From Ascidiaceihabitans donghaensis (lineage in GTDB: Bacteria > Pseudomonadota > Alphaproteobacteria > Rhodobacterales > Rhodobacteraceae): a stretch of 64,000 nt of DNA. Below, piece by piece: positions 8,379-17,022 of this stretch (positions are counted from its first letter, which is position 1; each line of letters begins with the position of its first letter). The notes under the pieces were generated by a model, which worked only from the letters and a program-made list of their open reading frames with translations, did not search any database and had not been told where the DNA came from. A program made the position numbers and the translations under genes. The stretch covers positions 868,001-932,000 of the forward strand of contig NZ_OMOR01000001.1 of the NCBI RefSeq assembly GCF_900302465.1. Reading direction: 5' to 3'.

Positions 8379-9430
8379 GGTTCAAGTCCCGCTGGTGGCG
8401 CATGCTGCTTGGGAAAAAGGCCCAGCACTTTGAACAGGTTTCCCATTTCGTCGGGGTGCGTCAAGCGCCGATGTGCATCAATATGCGTATCAAGTGCCGT
8501 ATCACGCAAAGACGCAGCCAGCGATTGCGCCCTTTGCGTAATGCCTAACCGTTCTAGAAAAACACCCTGTGGCGTTACTTTGGAATGGGCACAGGGCACA
8601 GCGGCGCAGAGGGCTTCAAAATCGACGTGGGCGGTTAGGTCAGCGTCCCCGGGACACTGTAGAGGATCTGTTGGAGCATGGTTTTGCAACGCTTGAAGCG
8701 TGTCGCCAAGACTGCGCCAATCGCCATAGTCAATGACAATCGCAGCGCCGCCATGCTGTGTGATGCGTGTCCCGATGCCGTCGATGATCGGGGCGGCACC
8801 GGGGCAGTCTTCGACCATGTCGCCGTCTTTGGTGTCTTCCAGCCGGTGCGATAAGGCCGGTTGCGGAAGATTGGGACCAAGGCCGAATTGCAATGTTTCG
8901 CCGTCTATCCCCACTTGCCGTTCCCGCCAGCCTGCACCGTCACGCACGAATTGTCTTATGGGCAAAGCGTCGAAAAATTCATTGGCCACCAGAAACAATG
9001 GGAGCTGTGGCAGATCAGCGATGTCGTCCAGATAGGTCAAAGGATGTGCAATCGTGTCGCTTTGTATGCGTCGCAACGTGCTTGAGGCTTCGAACAGTGT
9101 GACTTGGGCTGCGGCATGAAAACCGGGCACTTTTGCGGTGGCGCGTAAAACGTCAGCCATCATGGTGCCGCGCCCCGGACCCAGTTCTGCCAATGTGAAA
9201 CGGTCGGGGGCGCCTTGATCCAACCAGCTTTGGGCCAGGGAAAGGCCGATAAGCTCACCAAACATCTGGCTGATTTCCGGTGCAGTGGTGAAATCCCCGT
9301 CTGTGCCAAACGGGTCGCGTGTGCTGTAATATCCGTGTTCGGGATGCAGCAAACACGTCGCCATATAGTCGGCGACACTGAGCGGACCATCGTGGCGGAT
9401 GCGCCGGACAATGATGTCTTTAAGGCTCAC
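8375..9430 (-). CDS. SAM-dependent methyltransferase, MidA/NDUFAF7 (DUF185) family
   Basis: A 351-residue class I methyltransferase. The SAM-binding loop is [18 protein letters not shown] (near 85-100), preceded by [18 protein letters not shown], typical of the MidA family; eukaryotic NDUFAF7 methylates an arginine of complex I. The start is a GTG at 9430, overlapping the lgt stop as GTGA; the frame continues upstream inside lgt, but that extension is only the shadow of lgt. In this operon it lies between lgt and pgeF, an arrangement I recall as common in alphaproteobacteria. Confidence 0.9.
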   Translation of the reverse strand: MSLKDIIVRRIRHDGPLSVADYMATCLLHPEHGYYSTRDPFGTDGDFTTAPEISQMFGELIGLSLAQSWLDQGAPDRFTLAELGPGRGTMMADVLRATAKVPGFHAAAQVTLFEASSTLRRIQSDTIAHPLTYLDDIADLPQLPLFLVANEFFDALPIRQFVRDGAGWRERQVGIDGETLQFGLGPNLPQPALSHRLEDTKDGDMVEDCPGAAPIIDGIGTRITQHGGAAIVIDYGDWRSLGDTLQALQNHAPTDPLQCPGDADLTAHVDFEALCAAVPCAHSKVTPQGVFLERLGITQRAQSLAASLRDTALDTHIDAHRRLTHPDEMGNLFKVLGLFPKQHAPPAGLEP

Positions 9431-10317
9431 GCCGCTGCGGTGCGCCGTGCGCGTATGATCAAAACAAGGCCCACGACGATCATGGGCAAAGACAGCAGTT
9501 GCCCCATCGTCAATCCGTATCCACCCATCTGCAAAGCCAACCCCAACGGGTTGGTGTCGGTGATGAAATGCGCGTCTGGTTGGCGTACAAATTCGACCAG
9601 AAACCGCGCCAGCCCGTAGCCTGCAAAGAATGTGCCAGCCACAAGACCGGGCTTTTTCAGAGCACCGCGGCGCCAGACAATCCAAAGCAATACGGCGCCC
9701 AGCAAAAGCCCTTCAAGTGCGGCTTCATACAATTGCGACGGGTGGCGGGCGCAAAGCCCCACCACATCGGGGCAGTATTGCGCGGCTTGCGTCGGGAAAG
9801 GCACACCCCAAGGCAGATCGGTGGGGCGGCCCCAAAGCTCTGCGTTGATGAAGTTGGCAAAACGGCCCAGCAGCAGCCCCAGAGGGACGCCAAGCACCAC
9901 GATATCGGCAGCACTTAGCTTTGGAATGCCGTAACGCCGCGTGTACAGCCACCCCGCAATGATGACGCCGATCAAACCACCGTGAAAGGCCATGCCCCCT
10001 TGCCACAAAAACAGGATTTGGGTCGGATTTTGCAGATAGGCTGCGGGTTGGTAGAAAAATACATATCCCAAACGACCGCCAAAGATGACACCCAAAATCA
10101 CCCAGGTCAGCAGATCCTCGATCTGTTGAGGCGTCATGACGGGTTGGTGTTGCGGCCATAGCCGTGGCGCTTTGATCGCCATGACAACCAAACGCCACCC
10201 GATCAAAATACCTGCAATATAGGCCAGCGCATACCATCGCAGCGCAAATTCCATACCGAACAAAGTGACGGAAAATATCTCGGGCGAGATATTGGGGAAG
10301 GGGATCATGGCTTTCAT
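9427..10317 (-). CDS. lgt: Prolipoprotein diacylglyceryl transferase
   Basis: An inner-membrane enzyme that attaches diacylglycerol to the lipobox cysteine of prolipoproteins, the first step of lipoprotein maturation. The 296 residues contain about seven hydrophobic helices. The Lgt signature is seen as [16 protein letters not shown] and [20 protein letters not shown] with the essential R-x-x-N-F-x-N-x-E. [12 protein letters not shown] is the second conserved block. It is the first gene of lgt-midA-pgeF and is divergent from ubiK. Confidence 0.96.
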   Translation of the reverse strand: MKAMIPFPNISPEIFSVTLFGMEFALRWYALAYIAGILIGWRLVVMAIKAPRLWPQHQPVMTPQQIEDLLTWVILGVIFGGRLGYVFFYQPAAYLQNPTQILFLWQGGMAFHGGLIGVIIAGWLYTRRYGIPKLSAADIVVLGVPLGLLLGRFANFINAELWGRPTDLPWGVPFPTQAAQYCPDVVGLCARHPSQLYEAALEGLLLGAVLLWIVWRRGALKKPGLVAGTFFAGYGLARFLVEFVRQPDAHFITDTNPLGLALQMGGYGLTMGQLLSLPMIVVGLVLIIRARRTAAA

Positions 10318-10413
10318 CTGCGTCTGAATGCCTCTGCTTCATGGGCGAAGTCAACCTTGCGCAACCCACACCGTGGCCCCATATAAGGGTTACCCACGAA
10401 GGAGAAACGCCCC

Positions 10414-10653
10414 ATGCAAGCCCGCGGTAAGATTTTTGATGATATTTCCCAGTTGATGACCAACGCAATGGGCGTGGCGCAGGGCGCCAAAGATGAAGCC
10501 GAAACGGCGATGAAATCGCTGATGGATCGTTGGCTGGCAGATCGTGATTTCGTAACCCGCGAAGAATTCGACGCTGTGCGCGCCATGGCCCAGAAGGCAC
10601 GTGAAGAAAATGAAGCGCTAAAAGCACGTCTTGAGGCGCTGGAAGCCAAATAA
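10414..10653 (+). CDS. ubiK: Ubiquinone biosynthesis accessory factor UbiK-like (BMFP/YqiC)
   Basis: A 79-residue protein with an N-terminal amphipathic segment (KIFDDISQLMTNAMGVAQGA) and a C-terminal coiled coil (REEFDAVRAMAQKAREENEA and the following EALKARLEALEAK). This matches BMFP proteins, trimeric, membrane-associated factors that help the Ubi complex in aerobic coenzyme Q synthesis. GAAGGAG lies just upstream of the ATG. It is followed by its own terminator. Confidence 0.88.
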   Translation: MQARGKIFDDISQLMTNAMGVAQGAKDEAETAMKSLMDRWLADRDFVTREEFDAVRAMAQKAREENEALKARLEALEAK

Positions 10654-10701
10654 CCGGAGGCGCTGCCGCGCCATTACATTTTACAGCTGGTGGAGAGTGA
10701 T

Positions 10702-10729
10702 CGCCCTGCCTTTAGGTGGGGCGTTTTTG
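10702..10729 (+). terminator. Terminator of ubiK
   Basis: CGCCC and CCT pair with AGG and GGGCG (one small internal mismatch), followed by TTTTTGT. It lies about 50 nt after the stop codon. Confidence 0.7.
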
Positions 10730-10740
10730 TGTTTGCACAC

Positions 10741-10780
10741 CGCATGCCTTCGGCGAGGATATTTGTAGCGAAAAGAAGTC
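10741..10780 (+). repeat. Intergenic hairpin repeat, partial copy 2
   Basis: GGATATTTGTAGCGAAAAGAAG is the tail of the repeat family, here preceded only by a short CTTCGGCGA remnant instead of the full G-rich hairpin. The rest of the 327-bp gap between ubiK and the next gene holds two DnaA-box-like nonamers and a GGGGCG hairpin, and no gene that I can support. Confidence 0.55.
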
Positions 10781-10933
10781 CGGCCCGCATTATCTTGATG
10801 TAAGGTCGTCTTTGTCCACAAGTTATTGCGGTTATCCCCAACTAAAGGGTTGCCAGATGCTTATGCGCATAGCACCATATGTTGTGAAGATGCGGGGGTG
10901 ATCCTCGATATCTCATGCAGGCATCTAGTGTTT

Positions 10934-10949
10934 GGGGCGCAGCCGCCCC
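10934..10949. repeat. GGGGCG-CAGC-CGCCCC hairpin
   Basis: A perfect 6-bp stem with a 4-nt loop, 31 bp before the next gene. It resembles the hairpin half of the intergenic repeat but lacks its tail. Confidence 0.45.
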
Positions 10950-10980
10950 CTTCCGCTAACCCAATAGACTGGTGGTATTC

Positions 10981-11481
10981 ATGGCCCTTTCCGAACAGTT
11001 CATTGAAGACGATATTCACCCCATTGATTTGGTCGAGCACATCGCAGTGCATCACGAGTGGGATTTTGACCGCATTGCTGATGACCAGATTGCCATGGCT
11101 GTGGAAGGCCAATGGCGCACCTATTCTGTGACCCTTGCTTGGTCGGGATATGATGAGACCTTGCGTATGGTATGCACCTTTGAAATGGAGCCGCCGGAAG
11201 AAAAGCTGCCTGCGCTTTATGAATTGTTGAATCTTGTGAATGACCAGTGCTGGGCCGGGTCCTTTACCTATTGGGCGGAACAAAAGCTTATGGTGTACCG
11301 CTATGGGCTGGTGCTGGCAGGTGGGCAGGACGCAGGCCCTGATCAGGTCGATACCATGATCAATGCCGCTGTCATGAGCGCCGAGCGATATTACCCTGCA
11401 TTGCAATTGCTTGTCTGGGGCGACCGGACCCCAAAAGACGCAATGCAGGTTGCCATTGCAGAGGCATACGGCCGCGCGTAA
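10981..11481 (+). CDS. YbjN-domain protein
   Basis: A 166-residue acidic cytoplasmic protein. The pattern HPIDLVEHIAVHHEWDFDRI, then YSVTLAWSGYDETLRMVCTF, then LYELLNLVNDQCWAGSFTYW and QKLMVYRYGL fits the YbjN/type III secretion chaperone-like fold. YbjN is linked to stress tolerance in E. coli, with no known activity. The start at 10981 is preceded by GGTGG; an in-frame GTG at 10972 is less likely. It runs in the same direction as proC, 34 bp downstream. Confidence 0.75.
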   Translation: MALSEQFIEDDIHPIDLVEHIAVHHEWDFDRIADDQIAMAVEGQWRTYSVTLAWSGYDETLRMVCTFEMEPPEEKLPALYELLNLVNDQCWAGSFTYWAEQKLMVYRYGLVLAGGQDAGPDQVDTMINAAVMSAERYYPALQLLVWGDRTPKDAMQVAIAEAYGRA

Positions 11482-11515
11482 CACTTCGCCCCGAAGCAAA
11501 ACTTGGGGGCAATTC

Positions 11516-12331
11516 ATGAAAGACAGTCGTATCGCAAAAGGCGGCCTTGTGTTGTTGGGGTGTGGCAAGATGGGGTCTGCAATGCTGGCCGGATGGCTGG
11601 ACAGCGGTTTGCCTGCGACGTCTGTCTATGTGCTGGATCCGAACCCTTCCGATTGGGTGCGGGCGTCCGGCGTTCATATCAACGTCGACGTGCCATCTGC
11701 CCCCGCAGTGGTTTTGATTGCAGTCAAGCCGCAGATGATGGGCGAAGCTTTGCCCCGTTTGCAAGCCATGGGCGGGGGTGACACGCTGTTTGTCAGCGTT
11801 GCAGCTGGCACCACCATCGCGCATTTTGAAGCCGTTTTAGGCGCTGGCACCCCCATTGTTCGTGCGATGCCAAACACCCCTGCGGCCATTGGCAAAGGCA
11901 TTACTGCGATCGTCGCCAACCCTCATGTCCCCGCTGGTGGTCTGCATGAAGCCGATGCGCTGTTACAGGCCGTTGGCCAAGTCGTACGTCTCGACACTGA
12001 AGCGCAAATTGATGCAGTCACTGGCGTGAGCGGATCTGGTCCCGCCTATGTCTTCCACATGATTGAATGTTTGGCGGCTGCAGGCGAGGCCCAAGGTTTG
12101 CCTGCCGATATGGCGATGCAATTGGCCAAAGCCACGGTTGCGGGGGCCGGTGCCCTGGCTGAACAATCCGATGATGCGCCAAGCCAGTTGCGGGTCAATG
12201 TCACCAGCCCAAATGGCACGACACAAGCAGGGCTTGAGGTTTTGATGGACACTGCAACTGGTTTGCCGCCGTTGATACAAAAAACGGTGGCTGCGGCCGC
12301 TGACAGATCAAGGGAGTTGGCCAATGGCTGA
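11516..12331 (+). CDS. proC: Pyrroline-5-carboxylate reductase
   Basis: The last step of proline synthesis, NAD(P)H-dependent reduction of pyrroline-5-carboxylate. The N-terminal Rossmann motif is LVLLGCGKMGSAMLAGWL (about 10-27). AVKPQMM and IVRAMPNTPAAIGKG follow, and the C-terminal helical signature VTGVSGSGPAYVF and VTSPNGTTQAGLEVL is intact. The start at 11516 follows a GGGGG stretch and gives the typical length of 271 residues; the upstream open frame belongs to the previous gene. It overlaps csaA by 8 bp. Confidence 0.95.
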   Translation: MKDSRIAKGGLVLLGCGKMGSAMLAGWLDSGLPATSVYVLDPNPSDWVRASGVHINVDVPSAPAVVLIAVKPQMMGEALPRLQAMGGGDTLFVSVAAGTTIAHFEAVLGAGTPIVRAMPNTPAAIGKGITAIVANPHVPAGGLHEADALLQAVGQVVRLDTEAQIDAVTGVSGSGPAYVFHMIECLAAAGEAQGLPADMAMQLAKATVAGAGALAEQSDDAPSQLRVNVTSPNGTTQAGLEVLMDTATGLPPLIQKTVAAAADRSRELANG

Positions 12332-12662
12332 GATTACTTTCGACGATTTTATGAAAGTCGACATCCGGGTCGGGCGCGTGGTGCGGGCTGAACCTTTCCC
12401 CGAGGCACGCAAACCCGCCATCAAGATGTGGATCGATTTCGGACCCGAGATCGGTGAGCGCAAAACCTCGGCCCAGATCACTGCGCACTACACGCCCGAG
12501 GCGCTTGTGGGCAGACAGGTCATGGGCGTTGTGAATTTCCCGCCCCGCCAGATCGGCCCCTTTATGTCCGAGGTGCTGGTGCTGGGTTTGCATGATGCGG
12601 ACGGCGGTGTCGTGTTGATCTCGCCGGATCATGACGTTGCTGCGGGGGAGCGGATGTGCTGA
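12324..12662 (+). CDS. csaA: tRNA-binding domain protein, CsaA-like
   Basis: A 112-residue OB-fold protein of the tRNA-binding type also found at the C-terminus of MetRS. The core DFMKVDIRVGRVVRAEPFPEARKPA with the later GVVNFPPRQIGPFMSEVLVLG matches CsaA, described as a dimeric tRNA-binding, chaperone-like protein. It overlaps proC upstream and the hydroxyacid dehydrogenase downstream, so all three are probably translated from one message. Confidence 0.88.
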   Translation: MAEITFDDFMKVDIRVGRVVRAEPFPEARKPAIKMWIDFGPEIGERKTSAQITAHYTPEALVGRQVMGVVNFPPRQIGPFMSEVLVLGLHDADGGVVLISPDHDVAAGERMC

Positions 12663-13615
12663 AAAAGATTCTGATTGCGCGGCCTTTGCCCGAGGCTGTT
12701 TTAGCCCCTGCATATGCGGCCTTCGAAGTGGATGTGCGACCCCACACACATCCGCTGAGCGGTGACGAAATGCGCAATGCTTTGCGTGATTACGATGGGG
12801 TGATGCCCACGTTGGGGGATGTGTTTTCGGCGGAGGTGTTTGCCGATGTGCCAAACCCGCGCTGTTCTATTTTGGCCAATTTTGGTGTGGGGTTTAACCA
12901 CATTGATACTGATGCGGCGCACGGTGCGGGGGTGGTTGTTTCCAACACGCCGGGGGCTGTCACGGATGCGACAGCTGACACCGCCATGACCCTGATATTG
13001 ATGAGTGCGCGTCGCGCTGGCGAAGGTGAACGCCTGGTACGCAGCGGGGCATGGGCAGGGTGGCATCCCACGCAAATGCTGGGCCTTCATGTGACAGGGA
13101 AAACTGTTGGAATCGTCGGCATGGGCCGTATCGGGCAAGCGATTGCGCGGCGCTGTCATTTAGGGTTTGAAATGCAGGTGGCCTATTTCAGCCGCTCACC
13201 CAAAGATCTTGATTTTAAGGCGACGCCCTATGACAGTTTGACGGCTTTGGCTGCCGAGGTTGATGTTTTGGTTGTGGCCGTGCCGGGCGGGGCCGCGACA
13301 CATCATCTGATCGGGGCGGATGTGTTTGCTGCCATGAAACCCACAGCGCATCTGGTCAATATTGCGCGTGGCGATGTGGTGGAAGAAGCCGCATTGATAG
13401 CAGCGCTTCAAGAAGATGACATCGCAGGGGCGGGTTTGGATGTGTACGAATTTGAACCACAAGTGCCGCAAGCGCTTCGGGACTTGGAAAATGTTGTGTT
13501 GTTGCCGCATTTGGGGACAGCAGCCCTAGAGGTGCGGGTGGACATGGGTTTGATGGCGTTGGACAATCTGGTTGCTCATCTGAATGGGGGGCAAACGCCA
13601 CCGAACGCAGTTTGA
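12656..13615 (+). CDS. 2-hydroxyacid dehydrogenase (glyoxylate/hydroxypyruvate reductase-like)
   Basis: A 319-residue D-isomer-specific 2-hydroxyacid dehydrogenase. It has the NAD-binding GIVGMGRIGQAIARRC (about 148-163), the substrate/catalytic arginine in VNIARGDVVEE, the glutamate in DVYEFEPQVPQ and the catalytic histidine in LLPHLGTA. It begins with GTG, overlapping the csaA stop by 7 bp. Relatives reduce glyoxylate or hydroxypyruvate; exact specificity is not visible. Confidence 0.9.
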   Translation: MLKKILIARPLPEAVLAPAYAAFEVDVRPHTHPLSGDEMRNALRDYDGVMPTLGDVFSAEVFADVPNPRCSILANFGVGFNHIDTDAAHGAGVVVSNTPGAVTDATADTAMTLILMSARRAGEGERLVRSGAWAGWHPTQMLGLHVTGKTVGIVGMGRIGQAIARRCHLGFEMQVAYFSRSPKDLDFKATPYDSLTALAAEVDVLVVAVPGGAATHHLIGADVFAAMKPTAHLVNIARGDVVEEAALIAALQEDDIAGAGLDVYEFEPQVPQALRDLENVVLLPHLGTAALEVRVDMGLMALDNLVAHLNGGQTPPNAV

Positions 13616-13637
13616 AGACAGCAGTGTCGGGGTGTTT

Positions 13638-14216
13638 TTAACGCCCGACGGCTTCGCGCCAATGACGGCGGCACAGCGATACATAGGTTTCGTTGCCGCC
13701 GATTTGCACTTGGTCGCCGCCGGTTAACACGCGGCCGTCGTCGTCTTTGCGAACCACCATGGTGGCTTTTTTGCCGCAGTGGCAGATGGTGCGGACTTCA
13801 CGCATTTCATCCGCCAAAGCAAGCAGGGTGGCAGAGCCGGGGAAAAGTTCGCCTTGAAAATCAACGCGCAACCCGTAGCACATGATGGGCAATCCAAGAT
13901 CGTCAACGGCATCGGCCAATTGCCAAACCTGGTCACGGCTTAAAAACTGCGCCTCGTCTATAAAGACGCAGGCGATGGGGGTGGTCGCAAGCACCCCTTT
14001 CAGCTTGGCAAACAAATCTGTTTCGGCGTTGAAGGTGTCGGCGTCTGACCCGATGCCGATACGCGATGCAATGCGACCGTCGCCTGCGCGGTTGTCGAAT
14101 TGTGCGGTCAGCAAATAGGGGGTCATTCCGCGTTCCACATAGTTGTGGGCCGCTTGCAGCAAAACGGTGGATTTGCCCGCATTCATCGTCGAATAATGGA
14201 AGTATAGTTTCGCCAT
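13638..14216 (-). CDS. tdk: Thymidine kinase, type II
   Basis: Phosphorylates thymidine to dTMP in the salvage pathway. Residues near 8-16 form the P-loop (MNAGKST), FIDEAQFL is the catalytic/Walker B motif, the lasso ends with a zinc site (CHCGKKA and SLCRRHW), and GNETYVSLC is conserved. The length of 192 residues is typical. The start MAKLYFHYSTMNAGKST (14216) agrees with the family; no clear ribosome site is seen. The deoxynucleoside catabolic genes at 38.8-42.5 kb complete the salvage set. Confidence 0.94.
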   Translation of the reverse strand: MAKLYFHYSTMNAGKSTVLLQAAHNYVERGMTPYLLTAQFDNRAGDGRIASRIGIGSDADTFNAETDLFAKLKGVLATTPIACVFIDEAQFLSRDQVWQLADAVDDLGLPIMCYGLRVDFQGELFPGSATLLALADEMREVRTICHCGKKATMVVRKDDDGRVLTGGDQVQIGGNETYVSLCRRHWREAVGR

Positions 14217-14267
14217 GGCGTCTGAATAAAGGCGCACTCAAGCCGGAGCAAGAGCGCGCCCCAAGTT

Positions 14268-14432
14268 TTGGGTGGGGTCGTTGCAAGTTGGCGGTTTTTG
14301 CCGCTCTATCGTCTGCAACACCGTTAGACCATATACCTTCATGCCTTGCGTGGACTTTCGCCCGAGGGATGGGTGCAAGGCATGCACCGCCTAAACTAAC
14401 GATCCCGTTTGAGGGCAAATGACCCCACCCGA
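14268..14432 (+). ncRNA. Candidate structured RNA, about 165 nt, multibranched
   Basis: A perfect 10-bp helix closes the region: GGGTGGGGTC (14270-14279) with GACCCCACCC (14421-14430). Inside are three more helices: GTTGCA (14280-14285) with TGCAAC (14314-14319) around a GCGG/CCGC hairpin; a perfect 10-bp CATGCCTTGC (14340-14349) with GCAAGGCATG (14375-14384); and CCTAAAC (14390-14396) with GTTTGAGG (14407-14414, one bulge). Extra G-U pairs extend two helices only if transcribed on the plus strand, which favours that strand weakly. It sits in the 359-bp gap between tdk and the gene at 14576. I do not recognise a known class; it could be an independent RNA or a leader. Confidence 0.5.
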
Positions 14433-14436
14433 TCTG

Positions 14437-14452
14437 TGCGACACATGTCGCA
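14437..14452. promoter_or_regulatory. Palindrome TGCGACA-CA-TGTCGCA
   Basis: Perfect 7-bp arms with a 2-bp spacer, immediately after the structured RNA candidate and about 125 bp upstream of the gene at 14576. It could be an operator or an RNA hairpin. A second small hairpin (CCCGA/TCGGG) follows at 14464-14478. Confidence 0.4.
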
Positions 14453-14575
14453 TACTCTTCACGCCCGATCCGTTCGGGTTGATTAAGCAATGACATTTCA
14501 ATTCGTTCTTAGTAATGGGAATAGACAATGCGCATTCCCCTGTCAGGGTTTGGCGGCAGACGTGGGGACCGATCT

Positions 14576-15034
14576 ATGGAAGCATTTGGCAGCTATTTGA
14601 AGAAACACACCGAGGCTTTGGTGAAAGATGTAGGGATTGAACCTGCATGTGAGCTAACGGGAAAGTCGAAGGCGACGCTTGGGCGGTACTATTCCGACCA
14701 TGCCGAACACGCCGATCGGTTCATGCCGATTGACGCCGTGGTGCATCTGGAACGGGCGTCCAAGTATCCGCATGTGACAGGTGCTTTGGCCGAACTTCAG
14801 GGCGGCACGATCGCCTTCGATGAACGCCGGCCCAATCATAAGGTCAAGGGCAGCGTCAATTCTGATGTTATCGCGCTAAGCCAGCGCTTTGCGATGCTTA
14901 TGTCCGAGTATCAGCAATCCATCGAAGACGGCATCATCACAGTGAATGAAGCCAAGCGATTGCTGAAAGAAACCACGCAGTTGCAACAGGTTCTGATCGA
15001 CATGAAACTTCATCTGGAAGATGAAAGTGGCTGA
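14576..15034 (+). CDS. Conserved-type hypothetical protein, possible regulatory (CII-like) fold
   Basis: A 152-residue protein. The N-terminal part ([38 protein letters not shown], then [20 protein letters not shown]) reads like a helix-turn-helix of the phage CII/regulatory type, and the C-terminal third is a likely coiled coil ([20 protein letters not shown] to [20 protein letters not shown]). The start at 14576 follows GGGGAC; an in-frame ATG at 14528 is possible. It overlaps the next gene by 14 bp, so the two are probably co-expressed. DNA binding is inferred from local resemblance only. Confidence 0.6.
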   Translation: MEAFGSYLKKHTEALVKDVGIEPACELTGKSKATLGRYYSDHAEHADRFMPIDAVVHLERASKYPHVTGALAELQGGTIAFDERRPNHKVKGSVNSDVIALSQRFAMLMSEYQQSIEDGIITVNEAKRLLKETTQLQQVLIDMKLHLEDESG

Positions 15035-15740
15035 CGATCTGGATGCTTTGATCGCAGAGGCTTTGCCTGCCATCGACATCGATATGCTGAAGGCGCCCGG
15101 TGACCCCGGACACAAGCCGCGCATTTTGTTGCTGTATGGGTCATTGCGGGAAGCCAGCTATTCACGTTTTGCCGCGGAGGAATCCGCGCGTGTGCTGCGC
15201 CTTTTGGGGTGTGATACAAAGATGTTTGACCCTACGGGGCTTCCCTTGGTCGATGACGCAGACCCAGATCATCCCAAAGTGCAGGAATTGCGTGATCTTG
15301 TTGTGTGGTCCGAGGGCATGGTGTGGTCCAGCCCCGAGCGGCACGGCGCAATGACGGGTCTTATGAAAACACAGATCGATTGGCTGCCATTGTCATTGCA
15401 AGGCGGCATACGCCCCACGCAGGGCAAGACACTGGCCATCATGCAAGTTTCAGGCGGGTCCCAGTCCTTTAACGCCGTCAATCAGATGCGTATTCTGGGC
15501 CGCTGGATGCGTATGGTCACGATCCCCAATCAATCCAGCATCCCCAAGGCGTGGCTGGAATTCAAAGATGGGCGGCTGCCCGAAGGTCCGTTTTACCGCC
15601 GCATCGTTGATGTGATGGAAGAACTGGTAAAGTTCACGTGGATGGTGCGTGGCCGCTCAGATTATCTGGTCGACCGCTATTCGGAACGGGTGGAAACGGT
15701 GGAAGAGGTGCACAAGCGCGTGTCTGTCAAAGACACCTAG
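15021..15740 (+). CDS. arsH: NADPH-dependent FMN reductase, ArsH-like
   Basis: A 239-residue flavodoxin-like oxidoreductase. [21 protein letters not shown] (about 35-55) binds the FMN phosphate, and [20 protein letters not shown] with [22 protein letters not shown] are the ArsH signature blocks. ArsH proteins reduce quinones, azo dyes or oxidise organoarsenicals. No arsR, arsC or arsB lies nearby, so an arsenic role is not supported by context. It overlaps the upstream regulator-like gene and, by 4 bp, the convergent KAS III gene. Confidence 0.85.
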   Translation: MKVADDLDALIAEALPAIDIDMLKAPGDPGHKPRILLLYGSLREASYSRFAAEESARVLRLLGCDTKMFDPTGLPLVDDADPDHPKVQELRDLVVWSEGMVWSSPERHGAMTGLMKTQIDWLPLSLQGGIRPTQGKTLAIMQVSGGSQSFNAVNQMRILGRWMRMVTIPNQSSIPKAWLEFKDGRLPEGPFYRRIVDVMEELVKFTWMVRGRSDYLVDRYSERVETVEEVHKRVSVKDT

Positions 15741-16861
15741 TCGCAGCGTTCCACGATCACAGAGCCCACAGAATATCCCGCACCAAACGAACAGATCAGA
15801 CCGATATCGCCGTTTTCAAAGTCGTCCGAGTATTTGGAAAACGCGATAATCGACCCGGCTGAAGACGTGTTGGCGTAATCTTGCAAAATGTTGGGCTGTT
15901 CGCCCGGCTCGGGATTGCGTCCAAGGACCTTCTTGCCGATGAAATCATTCATAGATTTGTTGGCTTGATGCAACCAAAGGCGTTTCAGGTCAGTGGCCTG
16001 CACGTTTTCGTCACCCATGTGTTCTGCGATATGCGCACTGACCAATGGCAGCACCTCCTTGAACACTTTGCGCCCGTTTTGCATAAACTGCATGTCGCGG
16101 CGGTCAGCCACGCCATCGGGACGGGAGCGCCGCAAAAAGCCGTTGTTGTTGCGGATATTGTTGGAAAAATCCGTGGCGCAACGGGTCGACTTGATCTTGA
16201 AATGGGACCCTGCGGCGTCTTCTTCACGCTCGATGAATGTTGCGGTGGCCACGTCGCCAAAAATGAAATGACAATCGCGGTCGCGCCATTCCAAATGTGC
16301 AGAGCAAATTTCAGGGTTCACAACCAAGGCGCTTTTTATGCTGCCCGATTTGACCATGTCAGCGGCAGCTTGAATGCCAAAGGTTGCCGATGAACACGCG
16401 ACGTTCATATCAAAGGCAAACCCCTGCACCCCAAGCAATTGCTGTATTTCGATTGCAACGGCAGGGTACGCGCGTTCCATATTGGAAGCGGCGCAAATCA
16501 CAGCGCCTACATCTTCAGCCGTTTTTCCTGCCGCTTTCAGGGCTTTCAAAGCGGCGTCCAAGCCCATTTCAGCCATCAAGGATGGTTCATCATCGCCACG
16601 TTGACGCAACAAGGGATGCATCACATCAGGGTCTAGAACACCTGATTTGTTAATCACATAGCGACTTTCGATGCCGGATGCTTTGAAAATGAAGTCTTCA
16701 GAGGAATGCGGCTTTGCGTCCATGTCACCGGCTTCAATCGCGGCCGCGTGTTCGGCATTGAATTTATCAGCATAGGCATTGAACGCCGTCACCAGCTCGG
16801 CGTTGGATATGGTATTGTCCGGCGTGAAGACGCCTGTGCCAGTTATGACCGGTGTATGCAT
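15737..16861 (-). CDS. Beta-ketoacyl-ACP synthase III family enzyme
   Basis: A 374-residue thiolase-fold condensing enzyme. The catalytic triad is complete: Cys in [14 protein letters not shown], His in [14 protein letters not shown] and Asn in [14 protein letters not shown]. The long N-terminal insert ([20 protein letters not shown]) and the later [13 protein letters not shown] distinguish it from ordinary FabH (~320 residues); it is a KAS III-like enzyme of the type annotated separately from fabH in proteobacteria. It may start fatty acid synthesis or condense another acyl-CoA. No other fatty acid genes are adjacent. Confidence 0.88.
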   Translation of the reverse strand: MHTPVITGTGVFTPDNTISNAELVTAFNAYADKFNAEHAAAIEAGDMDAKPHSSEDFIFKASGIESRYVINKSGVLDPDVMHPLLRQRGDDEPSLMAEMGLDAALKALKAAGKTAEDVGAVICAASNMERAYPAVAIEIQQLLGVQGFAFDMNVACSSATFGIQAAADMVKSGSIKSALVVNPEICSAHLEWRDRDCHFIFGDVATATFIEREEDAAGSHFKIKSTRCATDFSNNIRNNNGFLRRSRPDGVADRRDMQFMQNGRKVFKEVLPLVSAHIAEHMGDENVQATDLKRLWLHQANKSMNDFIGKKVLGRNPEPGEQPNILQDYANTSSAGSIIAFSKYSDDFENGDIGLICSFGAGYSVGSVIVERCD

Positions 16862-17022
16862 GTTTTAAGCCTTTCACAGTTGACTGATTTGGCCGATTTT
16901 GCCCCTAAAGGTCAAGCGATCAACGGGAGGCTTTGCGCCGGTGTGTTTGTGTGGCCTCTGCAAAATGCGGTTCAGGTGCAATCGGTTGGTTCTCATGGCG
17001 CCCCCGCATCTTGATGTTGTTC

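Noticed and set aside
15021-15740. Arsenic resistance operon around the ArsH-like gene
   Set aside because: No arsR, arsB, arsC or acr3 homologue lies on either side; the gene is coupled to a different regulator-like gene.
16862-17022. Possible small gene or tRNA between the KAS III gene and tctA
   Set aside because: No cloverleaf, no ribosome-site-supported frame and no conserved motif seen.
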